A stretch of DNA of 64,000 bases. It comes from Bacteroidales bacterium (lineage in GTDB: Bacteria; Bacteroidota; Bacteroidia; Bacteroidales; F082). The DNA lies in NCBI GenBank assembly GCA_900769945.1, contig CAAGIO010000019.1:1-64000 (forward strand), given 5' to 3'. The notes under the pieces were generated by a model. The model was not told the origin of the DNA and made no database searches. It saw only the letters and a list, made by a program, of their open reading frames with translations. This document shows, piece after piece, positions 52,334-60,431 of this stretch (within the stretch, counting starts at the first letter, position 1; every line of letters begins with the position of its first letter). The position numbers were made by a program, and so were the translations under genes.

Positions 52334-53692
52334 ATGTCAAACCAAGCAAAATTTGATTCACTTAGAGAGACATTCTCGTTTTTTTGCTTCCAAAAATACA
52401 ATTATTTTGTTGAAAATGGCGATTTTTTTGCCGAATTTTCCTTTTCTTTAGATGATAAGGTGATTTTCAAGCCCAAATTCACCATCCCGGCAAGGAGTTT
52501 TTATCAATGGGATAGCCTCCCGAAGCATCTGCTGGAACTCCTCGTCTTCAATATCGGAATGATTGAGCTTGTTAGCTATTGGAAGATAGCATGCCCGCGT
52601 AAGGTTGTTGTGAAGCCCTTCTCTCTTGACGAGAATCAGGTGAGATGGTGGAAGAAACTGTATTTCAATGGTCTCGGAGAGTTTTTCTATGTTAACGGCA
52701 TTGTCACTAACATCGATGACTTCATGGAAATAGAGAGTTCGGGTGAGAGCTCGCGTATCACTGATGGCTGTGGCGTTATCTTGTCTGACACCACTTTGGT
52801 GCCTGTCGGCGGAGGAAAGGACTCCGTTGTGTCTCTTGAGATTCTGAAAGCCGGGAGGCCGGTCATACCCTTCATCATCAACCCTCGTGGCGCTACACGT
52901 GATTGTGTGGCTACATCTGGATTCTCGGAGGACCGTACCGCAGTGGTGCACCGTTCCTTGGACCCTACTATGTTGAAAATGAACGCCGAGGGTTATCTTA
53001 ATGGGCATACGCCTTTCTCAGCCCTGCTCGCTTTTTATTCTTTACTCGTCGCCTTCGCCTCTGGCAGCAGTTTCATTGCGCTGTCAAACGAGTCGTCAGC
53101 AAACGAACCTACCGTGCCTGATACCGAAATAAACCACCAATATAGTAAGTCGTTGGCTTTCGAGAATGATTTCAGACGCTATGTGAAATTATATATTAAT
53201 CCTGATATTCAATATTTTAGCTTCCTGCGCCCTTTGAATGAACTTCAAATAGCAATGCTTTTCTCAAAATTAGATGAAGACTTTAGAACGGTGTTCAAAA
53301 GCTGTAATGTCGGCTCAAAAACTGACTCGTGGTGCGGAAAATGCCCGAAATGCCTCTTCACTTGGCTGGCGATGTCACCTTTTATTAATAGGAAGAATCT
53401 GACATCGGTGTTCGGGAAGGACTTGCTGAAAGACGTCGCCTTGAAACCGATTCTCGACGAACTTGACGGCGAAACGGAAGTGAAACCCTTTGAATGTGTT
53501 GGAACAGTAGGGGAGGTGAGAGCTTGTGTTAACCATATCTTGCTGAACGATAACGATTTAGATGGCTCCTTGTTAAAAGATACCGCCATTTTTAATTCTC
53601 CTTCGGTAGATGATTTTCTTTCTCAATTTGATGTGAATAATAATCTTCCTGATAGTTTTGCTTTATTATTAAAGGAGGCCTTATATGGTTAG
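52334..53692 (+). CDS. murL: MurL: UDP-MurNAc-L-Ala-L-Glu epimerase
   Basis: A 452-residue cytoplasmic protein that I assign to MurL, which epimerises the terminal L-Glu of UDP-MurNAc-L-Ala-L-Glu to D-Glu in an ATP-dependent reaction, as described for Xanthomonas. Seen: an ATP PP-loop LVPVGGGKDSVVSLE with GGGKDS at 159-164, PFIINPRGATRDCV, LSNESSANEPT, and the cysteine motif WCGKCPKC with Cys334, Cys337 and Cys340. The start at 52334 is chosen because it follows the promoter box. It overlaps the downstream MurD gene by eight bases; that partner is an L-glutamate-type ligase by its motifs, which is the strongest support. Old annotations of such proteins are often hypothetical or wrongly named. 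Confidence 0.85.
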   Translation: MSNQAKFDSLRETFSFFCFQKYNYFVENGDFFAEFSFSLDDKVIFKPKFTIPARSFYQWDSLPKHLLELLVFNIGMIELVSYWKIACPRKVVVKPFSLDENQVRWWKKLYFNGLGEFFYVNGIVTNIDDFMEIESSGESSRITDGCGVILSDTTLVPVGGGKDSVVSLEILKAGRPVIPFIINPRGATRDCVATSGFSEDRTAVVHRSLDPTMLKMNAEGYLNGHTPFSALLAFYSLLVAFASGSSFIALSNESSANEPTVPDTEINHQYSKSLAFENDFRRYVKLYINPDIQYFSFLRPLNELQIAMLFSKLDEDFRTVFKSCNVGSKTDSWCGKCPKCLFTWLAMSPFINRKNLTSVFGKDLLKDVALKPILDELDGETEVKPFECVGTVGEVRACVNHILLNDNDLDGSLLKDTAIFNSPSVDDFLSQFDVNNNLPDSFALLLKEALYG

Positions 53693-54953
53693 TGAAAATT
53701 CTATCTTTGAACGCCTGAAAGGGAAGAAGGTTCTTGTCTTAGGCTTTGGCAGGGAAGGCCGCTCGTCTTTCTCTTTTATTAACAATAATATCCCTGTGGC
53801 AGAGTTGGCTGTCGCAGATAGAAATGCCGCGGCCCTCACTGATGTTCCCGTCACCTCGTTCTCTGGCGAACACTATTTAGATGCCTTGAATGATTACGAT
53901 GTGGTTATTAAGACTCCCGGTATCTCATTGAAAGACATTGATGTTGATATTAGTAAGATAACGTCGCAAACAGATTTGTTCCTTGAAGCGTTTCATTCTC
54001 AGATAATTGGCGTCACTGGCACAAAAGGGAAAAGCACTACATCTTCCCTGATACATCATCTTCTTCAGTCGTCGGGAAGGAAGTCTTTTCTCGTTGGAAA
54101 TATCGGTGTTCCGGTTTTTGAGATAATGGACAAGGTGACAAGCGATTCTATCATCGTATTTGAACTCTCGGCGCATCAGCTTCAGTTTATCCACCGTAGC
54201 CCTCATGTCGGTATCTTGTTGAATATCTTTGAGGAGCATCTTGACCATTTCGGGACCTTCGAGGCGTATTCAGAAGCGAAGAAGAATATTATTGCAAAGA
54301 TGACTGCTGACGATTGGGCTGTTACAAGCGGCGAGCTCATTGGCAGCGTGTCCCATATTCCTCATATTGTGAATTATGAGTCGTATCCTCTTGATGAAGA
54401 CTTCGGTGAGATGCCATTGAAGGGAGAGCATAATAGGAATAACGTCAGGGCGGCCTTGTGTGCCTGCCATTCGTTCGGTGTCCCCGTCGTTGAACTTCTG
54501 CCCTCGCTGAAAACGTTTAAGCCGTTGGAACACAGGCAGGAACCCGTCGGTACTTTCCACGGAGTATCGTTCTATAATGATAGCATCTCCACTATCCCGC
54601 AGGCTACTATTGCCGCCAACGAGACGATAAAAGATGTCACATTCCTCCTTCTCGGTGGCTATGACCGTAATATTGATTATTCTCCTTTAGTCGAGTATTT
54701 GTTGAAAAAGAAGGTGCCGCATCTTTTGTTCACAGGAAAGGCTGGGCAGCGTATCATGATGATGCTCAAGGAGAAACATTATGATGGCGATGTCGATGTC
54801 TTTGAAAACCTTGATGAGGCCTTCGACATTATCAGGAGGAAAGCGTCGGTCGGAGACGTGTGCCTTCTTTCTCCGGCGGCAGCGAGCTATGATAGATATA
54901 GGAACTTTGAAGAAAGAGGCTCCGTGTTCAAGTCGTTAGCCCGCGCCTTCTGA
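53685..54953 (+). CDS. murD2: MurD2: UDP-MurNAc-L-alanine L-glutamate ligase
   Basis: A 422-residue Mur ligase. The ATP motif GTKGKSTTSSL is at residues 112-122, and the family regions LSAHQLQFI, IFEEHLDHFGTFEAYSEAKKNI, MPLKGEHNRNN, FYNDSISTIPQATIAA and LLSPAAASYDRYRNFEERGSVF follow. Several differ from canonical D-glutamate-adding MurD (SSFQLE, PDHLDRH, NDSKATN) in the same way as MurD2 proteins that add L-glutamate for MurL. The start lies inside murL, so the two are translated together. The genome probably also has, or may lack, the canonical murD; only a genome search would tell. Confidence 0.85.
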   Translation: MVSENSIFERLKGKKVLVLGFGREGRSSFSFINNNIPVAELAVADRNAAALTDVPVTSFSGEHYLDALNDYDVVIKTPGISLKDIDVDISKITSQTDLFLEAFHSQIIGVTGTKGKSTTSSLIHHLLQSSGRKSFLVGNIGVPVFEIMDKVTSDSIIVFELSAHQLQFIHRSPHVGILLNIFEEHLDHFGTFEAYSEAKKNIIAKMTADDWAVTSGELIGSVSHIPHIVNYESYPLDEDFGEMPLKGEHNRNNVRAALCACHSFGVPVVELLPSLKTFKPLEHRQEPVGTFHGVSFYNDSISTIPQATIAANETIKDVTFLLLGGYDRNIDYSPLVEYLLKKKVPHLLFTGKAGQRIMMMLKEKHYDGDVDVFENLDEAFDIIRRKASVGDVCLLSPAAASYDRYRNFEERGSVFKSLARAF

Positions 54954-54974
54954 CAAGAGCCTCCCACAATTCTC

Positions 54975-55721
54975 TTATTCAACGACATCGTGAAATGGTA
55001 ATGTCGCCTTTCTTGGCTTCAAGGCAGTCTTTTCTGCATTGTCAAAGTAGAAAAGGCATAAGTCACCCCACTGGTTGTAGTCGTAAATCTTCCCACAGAC
55101 AACGTTCTGGCTGATATTGTTGTGATACATATACACCATGGTCGAGTCGTTAGCATGGAAAATAGAGTCAAAAGAGAAATAGTCGCTAAGGTATTTGTTT
55201 ACAAGGGCTTCGTAGTTGCTCCTGATATAGACGTCGGACTGAATGTAGGTGTTGTCCTTTAAGAAGAAGTCCATCTGCCAGCAGGCTTTTGAGTAGCCGG
55301 GGTCATGTGCGCCATAGATGAAGATGCTGTCCCCGAAGTTGTAGTCGGGATTGCCGAATAACGACTTGATATGCATGCCTGTACAACCGAAATCGAATGT
55401 CGGCTCCTCAAAAAGAATGACTTCCACGTTAATCTCATGCTTCTGGTACCCGTTGTTGAATGATATTGTCGCGTTACCAATACTTTTGGCCTCTATCTCG
55501 CCATTGCTGTGGCATGCCACAATATATTCGTTACTCGATTTATATGTCACGTCATAGTCTGACTCGACGTTGAGTTTCTTCTTGTTGCCGAAAACCATCA
55601 CGATGCTGTCTTCTCCATTGTAAGTCAAATCGGTTGTAAGAATGTTATCCTTATTTTTCTTATTACAAGCAGAAAATGAGAATAAAAGAGCTGTTAATGC
55701 GATTAGGATTGTATTTCTCAT
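54975..55721 (-). CDS. lipoprotein with Big_2-like Ig domain
   Basis: A 248-residue lipoprotein of unknown function: MRNTILIALTALLFSFSAC gives Cys19. Residues about 45-95 look like a bacterial Ig-like (Big_2) domain (DYDVTYKSSNEYIVACHSNGEIEAKSIGNATISF). The C-terminal part has aromatic-rich strands with no recognised motif. It has its own promoter box at 55741-55748, and converges on murD2 with 21 bases between. Confidence 0.65.
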   Translation of the reverse strand: MRNTILIALTALLFSFSACNKKNKDNILTTDLTYNGEDSIVMVFGNKKKLNVESDYDVTYKSSNEYIVACHSNGEIEAKSIGNATISFNNGYQKHEINVEVILFEEPTFDFGCTGMHIKSLFGNPDYNFGDSIFIYGAHDPGYSKACWQMDFFLKDNTYIQSDVYIRSNYEALVNKYLSDYFSFDSIFHANDSTMVYMYHNNISQNVVCGKIYDYNQWGDLCLFYFDNAEKTALKPRKATLPFHDVVE

Positions 55722-55740
55722 AAATTTACATTTATGGTTG

Positions 55741-55789
55741 CAAAAATATAAAAAAAGTTGTTTAGTTTTGAGAAAAAAATATAAATTTG
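55741..55789. promoter_or_regulatory. divergent promoter boxes: lipoprotein (-) and gcvP (+)
   Basis: Minus strand TATTTTTG (55741-55748) precedes the lipoprotein ATG at 55721. Plus strand TAAATTTG (55782-55789) precedes the gcvP ATG at 55827. Both fit TAnnTTTG in one AT-rich gap. Confidence 0.55.
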
Positions 55790-55826
55790 CAAATCTTGAA
55801 ATAAATACTAATTAATACATATCTAT

Positions 55827-58694
55827 ATGATTAACAATAACTTCATTAAGCGTCATAATGGACCTACAGAAGCAGATGAAAAGAAAATGCTTGAGGTTAT
55901 AGGCGTTAATTCTACAGAACAGCTTGTAGATGAGATCATTTCTCCTGATATTCGTCTTGACCATGAACTCAATATTGGTCGTGGATTGAATGAATATGAA
56001 TGCATTAGCCACCTTAAGGAGCTTGGGGCAAAGAATAAGCAGTACAAGTCGTTTATCGGAATGGGATATTATAATGTCATTACACCGGGTGTTATCACTC
56101 GTAATATTCTTGAGAATCCGGGTTGGTACACGGCATATACTCCATATCAGGCAGAGATTTCACAGGGACGTCTTGAGGCTTTGTTTAATTTCCAAACTGT
56201 CATTAGCGATTTGACATCTATGCCTCTTGCGAACGCGTCGTTGCTTGATGAGGCCACTGCGGCTGCAGAGACAATGATAATGTTCTACCATGAACGCACC
56301 CGTGCGCAGGTCAAGGCTGGCGTGAACAAGATTTTCGTTGCTGACGACATGTTCCCTCAGACTATAGAGGTTATCAAGACAAGGGCTCACTTCCTCGGAA
56401 TAGAAGTTGTTGTTGATGACATAAAGAACTTCACGGCAGGTGAGGAGTATTTCGGCGTCTTGGTCCAGAATCCTAACCAATATGGTCGCATTATCGACTA
56501 TCGTGAGGATGTTAAGGTGTGGAAAGAGAAGGGCATGCAGGTGGGTGTCGCCTCTGACCTGATGAGCCTCGCCTTGATAGCTCCTGCCGGCGAATGGGGT
56601 GCTGACGTGGTGTTCGGCTCGAACCAGCGCTTCGGTCTCCCAATGGGCTTCGGCGGTCCTCACGCAGGATTCTTCGCAACGACAGAAGCCTACAAACGCA
56701 GCATGCCGGGCCGTATCATCGGTCTCTCAAAAGATGCCCTCGGCAACCCAGCATACCGCCTCGCTCTGCAGACACGCGAACAGCATATCAAACGCGAGAA
56801 AGCTACCTCGAATATCTGCACCGCACAAGCTCTCCTCGCTATCATGTCGGGATTCTATGCCGTGTATCATGGACAAGAAGGCATAAGGGAAATAGCAAGA
56901 CATATCAATATCCTGACTTGCGTGCTTGATAAAGAGATGCGTAAGATTGGTGTTAAACAGCTTAACGATTATTATTTCGATACTCTGTACTTCGAGCTTC
57001 CTGAAAATGCTTGCACCTGCGCTCTCAATGAGAAGGCTCTCGAACATAAGATGAACTTCCGTATCATCGACAAACAACACTTCGGAATAAGCTTGGACGA
57101 GACAACAACTCTTGAAGATGTTAACGAGATTGTAGGCCTCACCGCCGAATTGCTCGGTGTCGCTCACGAAGATTATGTCTGCTGCCCAAAATGCTGCCAA
57201 GAACTCAACGGTATCCAAGAAGGCATGCGTCGTACCTCAGCCTATCTCACAGCCCCTGTGTTCTCAAAATATCGCAGCGAGACAGACATGATGCGCTATA
57301 TGAAAAAACTTGAGGACCGTGACCTCGGACTTAACCGCTCAATGATTCCTCTCGGCTCTTGCACCATGAAACTTAACCCAGCAACGGCAATGTTCGCCCT
57401 CAGCTGGCCTGAATTTGGCAATATACACCCATACGTTCCTGAAAACCAAGTAGAAGGCTACCTAGAAATGATTAATGAACTTGAGAAAGACTTGTGCGAG
57501 ATAACAGGCTTCAAGGGAATGTCATTCATGCCTAACTCAGGTGCAAGTGGTGAGTACGCCGGATTGCTTACTATACGCCGTTATCAGGAGTCGTTAGGTC
57601 AAGGCCATCGTAATATCTGCCTCATCCCGGCTTCTGCTCACGGTACAAACCCTGCATCAGCAGCAATGGCCGGACTACAAGTGGTTGTCGTGAAATGCGA
57701 TGAGAACGGTAACATCGACCTCGCAGACGCAAAGGCTAAAGCAGCACAATATAAGGATAACCTCGCCGCATTTATGGTCACTTATCCTTCTACACACGGT
57801 ATCTATGAGGACGGCATCCGCACCCTCGTGGCAGCAGTCCATGAGAATGGCGGCCAAGTGTATATGGACGGCGCTAATATGAACGCTCAGGTCGGTCTCA
57901 CCTGCCCAGGCTTCATCGGCGCTGATGTGTGCCACCTTAACCTCCACAAGACTTTCGCTATCCCTCACGGCGGCGGCGGTCCAGGCGTTGGCCCAATAGG
58001 TGTGGCAGCTCACCTCGTTCCTTTCCTCCCAAGCCACGTCTGCTTCCATACAGGCGGCTCAGAACAAAAAGGCGCAGTGTCAGCAGCTCCTTTCGGTAGC
58101 GCACAAATCCTCACTATCACCTACTGCTATATCAAGATGTTGGGCGGTGAAGGCCTTAAGAAAGCTACAATGGGTGCTATACTTAACGCTAACTACCTGA
58201 AAGACAGATTGAAAGACTACTACCCAATACTCTATACAGGCAATAACGGCCACGTGGCACACGAAATGATTCTCGACATCAATCAAATCAGACGCACAAC
58301 GGGCATCGCCGCCATCGACATCGCAAAACGACTGATGGACTATGGCTTCCACGCCCCAACAGTGGCATTCCCTGTTCATGAGACACTGATGGTCGAACCT
58401 ACTGAAAGCGAACCTCTCGCCGAACTCGACCGCTTCGTTGACGCCATGATTAAAATTAGACAGGAAATAAAGGATATCGAAGATGGTAAAGCCGCCCAAA
58501 ACGACAATATCATCACTCACGCTCCTTATACCGCCGAAATGCTTATGGCTAACGACTGGAACTTCTCGTTCTCTCGCGAAGAAGCCGGATTCCCTCTCAA
58601 ATCTGATGTCCAAGATAAGTATTTCCCTCACGTGACAAGAATCGATGACGCTTATGGCGATAGAAACCTTGTCTGCAGAATAGTTGAAGACTAA
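55827..58694 (+). CDS. gcvP: glycine dehydrogenase (decarboxylating), P protein
   Basis: A 955-residue PLP enzyme of the glycine cleavage system, decarboxylating glycine and passing the aminomethyl group to the H protein. It is the single-chain form, with two homologous halves: ISQGRLEALFNFQTVISDLT in the first, and GASGEYAGLLTIRRYQ and NLHKTFAIPHGGGGPGVGP in the second. Lys708 in NLHKTF is the PLP lysine. The H, T and L partner genes are not adjacent. It is followed by a strong terminator. Confidence 0.97.
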   Translation: MINNNFIKRHNGPTEADEKKMLEVIGVNSTEQLVDEIISPDIRLDHELNIGRGLNEYECISHLKELGAKNKQYKSFIGMGYYNVITPGVITRNILENPGWYTAYTPYQAEISQGRLEALFNFQTVISDLTSMPLANASLLDEATAAAETMIMFYHERTRAQVKAGVNKIFVADDMFPQTIEVIKTRAHFLGIEVVVDDIKNFTAGEEYFGVLVQNPNQYGRIIDYREDVKVWKEKGMQVGVASDLMSLALIAPAGEWGADVVFGSNQRFGLPMGFGGPHAGFFATTEAYKRSMPGRIIGLSKDALGNPAYRLALQTREQHIKREKATSNICTAQALLAIMSGFYAVYHGQEGIREIARHINILTCVLDKEMRKIGVKQLNDYYFDTLYFELPENACTCALNEKALEHKMNFRIIDKQHFGISLDETTTLEDVNEIVGLTAELLGVAHEDYVCCPKCCQELNGIQEGMRRTSAYLTAPVFSKYRSETDMMRYMKKLEDRDLGLNRSMIPLGSCTMKLNPATAMFALSWPEFGNIHPYVPENQVEGYLEMINELEKDLCEITGFKGMSFMPNSGASGEYAGLLTIRRYQESLGQGHRNICLIPASAHGTNPASAAMAGLQVVVVKCDENGNIDLADAKAKAAQYKDNLAAFMVTYPSTHGIYEDGIRTLVAAVHENGGQVYMDGANMNAQVGLTCPGFIGADVCHLNLHKTFAIPHGGGGPGVGPIGVAAHLVPFLPSHVCFHTGGSEQKGAVSAAPFGSAQILTITYCYIKMLGGEGLKKATMGAILNANYLKDRLKDYYPILYTGNNGHVAHEMILDINQIRRTTGIAAIDIAKRLMDYGFHAPTVAFPVHETLMVEPTESEPLAELDRFVDAMIKIRQEIKDIEDGKAAQNDNIITHAPYTAEMLMANDWNFSFSREEAGFPLKSDVQDKYFPHVTRIDDAYGDRNLVCRIVED

Positions 58695-58718
58695 GATATA
58701 CTGCACATAAGTTTTTGG

Positions 58719-58749
58719 GGTCTCTTCTTTTGAAGAGACCTCTTTTTTT
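58719..58749 (+). terminator. intrinsic terminator after gcvP
   Basis: GGTCTCTTC (58719-58727) pairs perfectly with GAAGAGACC (58732-58740) with a four-base loop, followed by seven T residues. Confidence 0.92.
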
Positions 58750-58850
58750 ACCACCGCCAATTATCTAATCAAAAATAATATGGGAGACATTTTCTGCTCC
58801 CATATTTCACAATTATTTCCTAATAATTCTTATGCTTTATCTTAAGCATC

Positions 58851-59369
58851 TTATTTTTTGAGTAATAAATATGTGAGATAAATGATAATCAACGTTAACC
58901 CGAAAAGCAGGAACCTCGGGAAAATAAGCGACATCACTAATAACACTAAGAGGAAATTGAGTATTATCACCACAATCTTCTTGGTCGGCGGTAGCGTCAT
59001 CCACAAATATAGAAGCTTCATCTTCGTCTTTTTCCACCAGCTCATTGAATGGCTGCTCCCGCTATATGCACGACCGTCGTTAACCGTTTCGGCATTGATA
59101 ACCTCCATCTCTTTCACCTTAACCTTTATGGTCTTCGACGCCTCCTTCCCGTTATATAACGCTATGATTGTCAACTTCGTCTTGCCTTTTGAACGGTTTA
59201 ACCTGAATCGTTTGATTCCCGATGCCTCAACGTCTATGGTGTTCGTCTTAAACCCGTTGTCAATAATAAGTCTAACACTATCAGCGGGATTACAACTCCA
59301 TTGAATACTAATGACATCACCCTCTGTTACCGTGTCGGTGTCTGTTGTAAATGTGATTTGTGGCTTCAT
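58851..59369 (-). CDS. membrane-anchored protein of unknown function with Ig-like N-terminus
   Basis: A 172-residue protein. The N-terminal 85 residues look like an Ig-like beta-sandwich (TFTTDTDTVTEGDVISIQW, RLIIDNGFKTNTIDVEASGI). A polar linker follows, then two hydrophobic segments at the C-terminus (VVIILNFLLVLLVMSLIF and LLFGLTLIIIYLTYLLL). I do not recognise the family. The start at 59369 fits the promoter box at 59382-59389; longer in-frame starts lie upstream of it. Confidence 0.6.
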   Translation of the reverse strand: MKPQITFTTDTDTVTEGDVISIQWSCNPADSVRLIIDNGFKTNTIDVEASGIKRFRLNRSKGKTKLTIIALYNGKEASKTIKVKVKEMEVINAETVNDGRAYSGSSHSMSWWKKTKMKLLYLWMTLPPTKKIVVIILNFLLVLLVMSLIFPRFLLFGLTLIIIYLTYLLLKK

Positions 59370-59381
59370 TATCTTTTTTTG

Positions 59382-59389
59382 CAAAATTA
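59382..59389 (-). promoter_or_regulatory. promoter -7 box of the membrane protein gene
   Basis: Minus strand TAATTTTG fits TAnnTTTG, 13 bases before the ATG at 59369. Confidence 0.55.
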
Positions 59390-59514
59390 CTGTTACTACA
59401 TGAATTTTTCCACGCTTTTCAAGAATTATGCCATTTTGCTCAATGAAATCTTTTTTTTTATAAAGAAGCACTCGCGTATAGATAAAATAGGCTATCTTTA
59501 CAAAAATTTTCAAG

Positions 59515-60342
59515 ATGATACCTTCTGCTGTTTATAAGATATTTTTTAGTGCCACGGGAACCACTGAACGCGTCGTTGATGCTGTTGCTGATGGCATTGC
59601 CTCTGTCATCGATACGGCTCATGTCAGGAAATACGATTTCACACTTCCTAAGGCTCGTCTCTCTTTCCCAATACTACGCCCCGATGAGCTTGTGATTTTC
59701 GGAGTGCCTACATACGCAGGGCGCGTGCCTAACGTCTTGCTGAAATATCTTGATACGATAAATGGAAATGGTGCCTTCGCCGTCCCTGTAGTGACTTTTG
59801 GAAACCGCGCCTTTGACAACTCTCTCATTGAACTGAGAAACATCCTTGAAAATAAAGGGTTTAGGACTATCGCTGCCGCCGCGTTCTCTTGTGAACACTC
59901 CTTCTCTCTCTCGCTCGGCGCCGGTCGTCCCGATGCTGATGATTTCGCTTTCGCAGCGAAATTCTCTTCTCTGCTACTTGAAAAAATGAAGAATATCGAC
60001 ATCGAATCCTATTCACATTCACCAATCAGTGTTGACGGTGATGCTTGCGCCGGTTATTTCCAGCCAACTACTGATGAAGGAAAAGCTATTGATATTCGTA
60101 AAGTTAAGCCTAAGACTTCGGATAAATGCGACAATTGTGCTCTCTGTGCCAATCTGTGTCCTATGGGTTCTATCTCGCCTGACAACTGCAGCTCTATTAC
60201 TGGAATATGTATCAAATGTGGGGCGTGCATAAAGAAATGCCCTAAAGGTGCGAAGTATTTTGATGATGAGGATTTCCTGTTCCATAAGTGCCAGATAGAA
60301 CGCGACTATCAGCGGAGGGCGCAGAATAAACTCTTTGTGTGA
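59515..60342 (+). CDS. EFR1-family ferredoxin/flavodoxin fusion protein
   Basis: A 275-residue cytoplasmic electron-transfer protein. Residues 1-160 are flavodoxin-like (KIFFSATGTTERVVDAV FMN loop; GVPTYAGRVPNVL). The C-terminus has two 4Fe-4S ferredoxin motifs, Cys205-x2-Cys208-x2-Cys211-x3-Cys215 (CDNCALCANLCPMG) and Cys232-x2-Cys235-x2-Cys238-x3-Cys242 (CIKCGACIKKCPKG). This is the EFR1 (flavodoxin plus bacterial ferredoxin) layout found in anaerobes. Partners are unknown; it may link ferredoxin pools, as does NfnAB in this window. Confidence 0.88.
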   Translation: MIPSAVYKIFFSATGTTERVVDAVADGIASVIDTAHVRKYDFTLPKARLSFPILRPDELVIFGVPTYAGRVPNVLLKYLDTINGNGAFAVPVVTFGNRAFDNSLIELRNILENKGFRTIAAAAFSCEHSFSLSLGAGRPDADDFAFAAKFSSLLLEKMKNIDIESYSHSPISVDGDACAGYFQPTTDEGKAIDIRKVKPKTSDKCDNCALCANLCPMGSISPDNCSSITGICIKCGACIKKCPKGAKYFDDEDFLFHKCQIERDYQRRAQNKLFV

Positions 60343-60374
60343 TAACATCATTTTTATGAAGGATGAATAAATGA

Positions 60375-60411
60375 AAAAGGCAGGTGCCTCGAATTGAAAC
60401 ACCTGCCTTTT
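60375..60411. terminator. bidirectional terminator between convergent genes
   Basis: AAAAGGCAGGTG (60375-60386) pairs perfectly with CACCTGCCTTTT (60400-60411) over 12 pairs with a 13-base loop. The A-run and T-run flanks suit termination on both strands, ending the EFR1 gene and the surface-protein gene. Confidence 0.9.
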
Positions 60412-60431
60412 GATTGTTGTACCGTAAGTGA

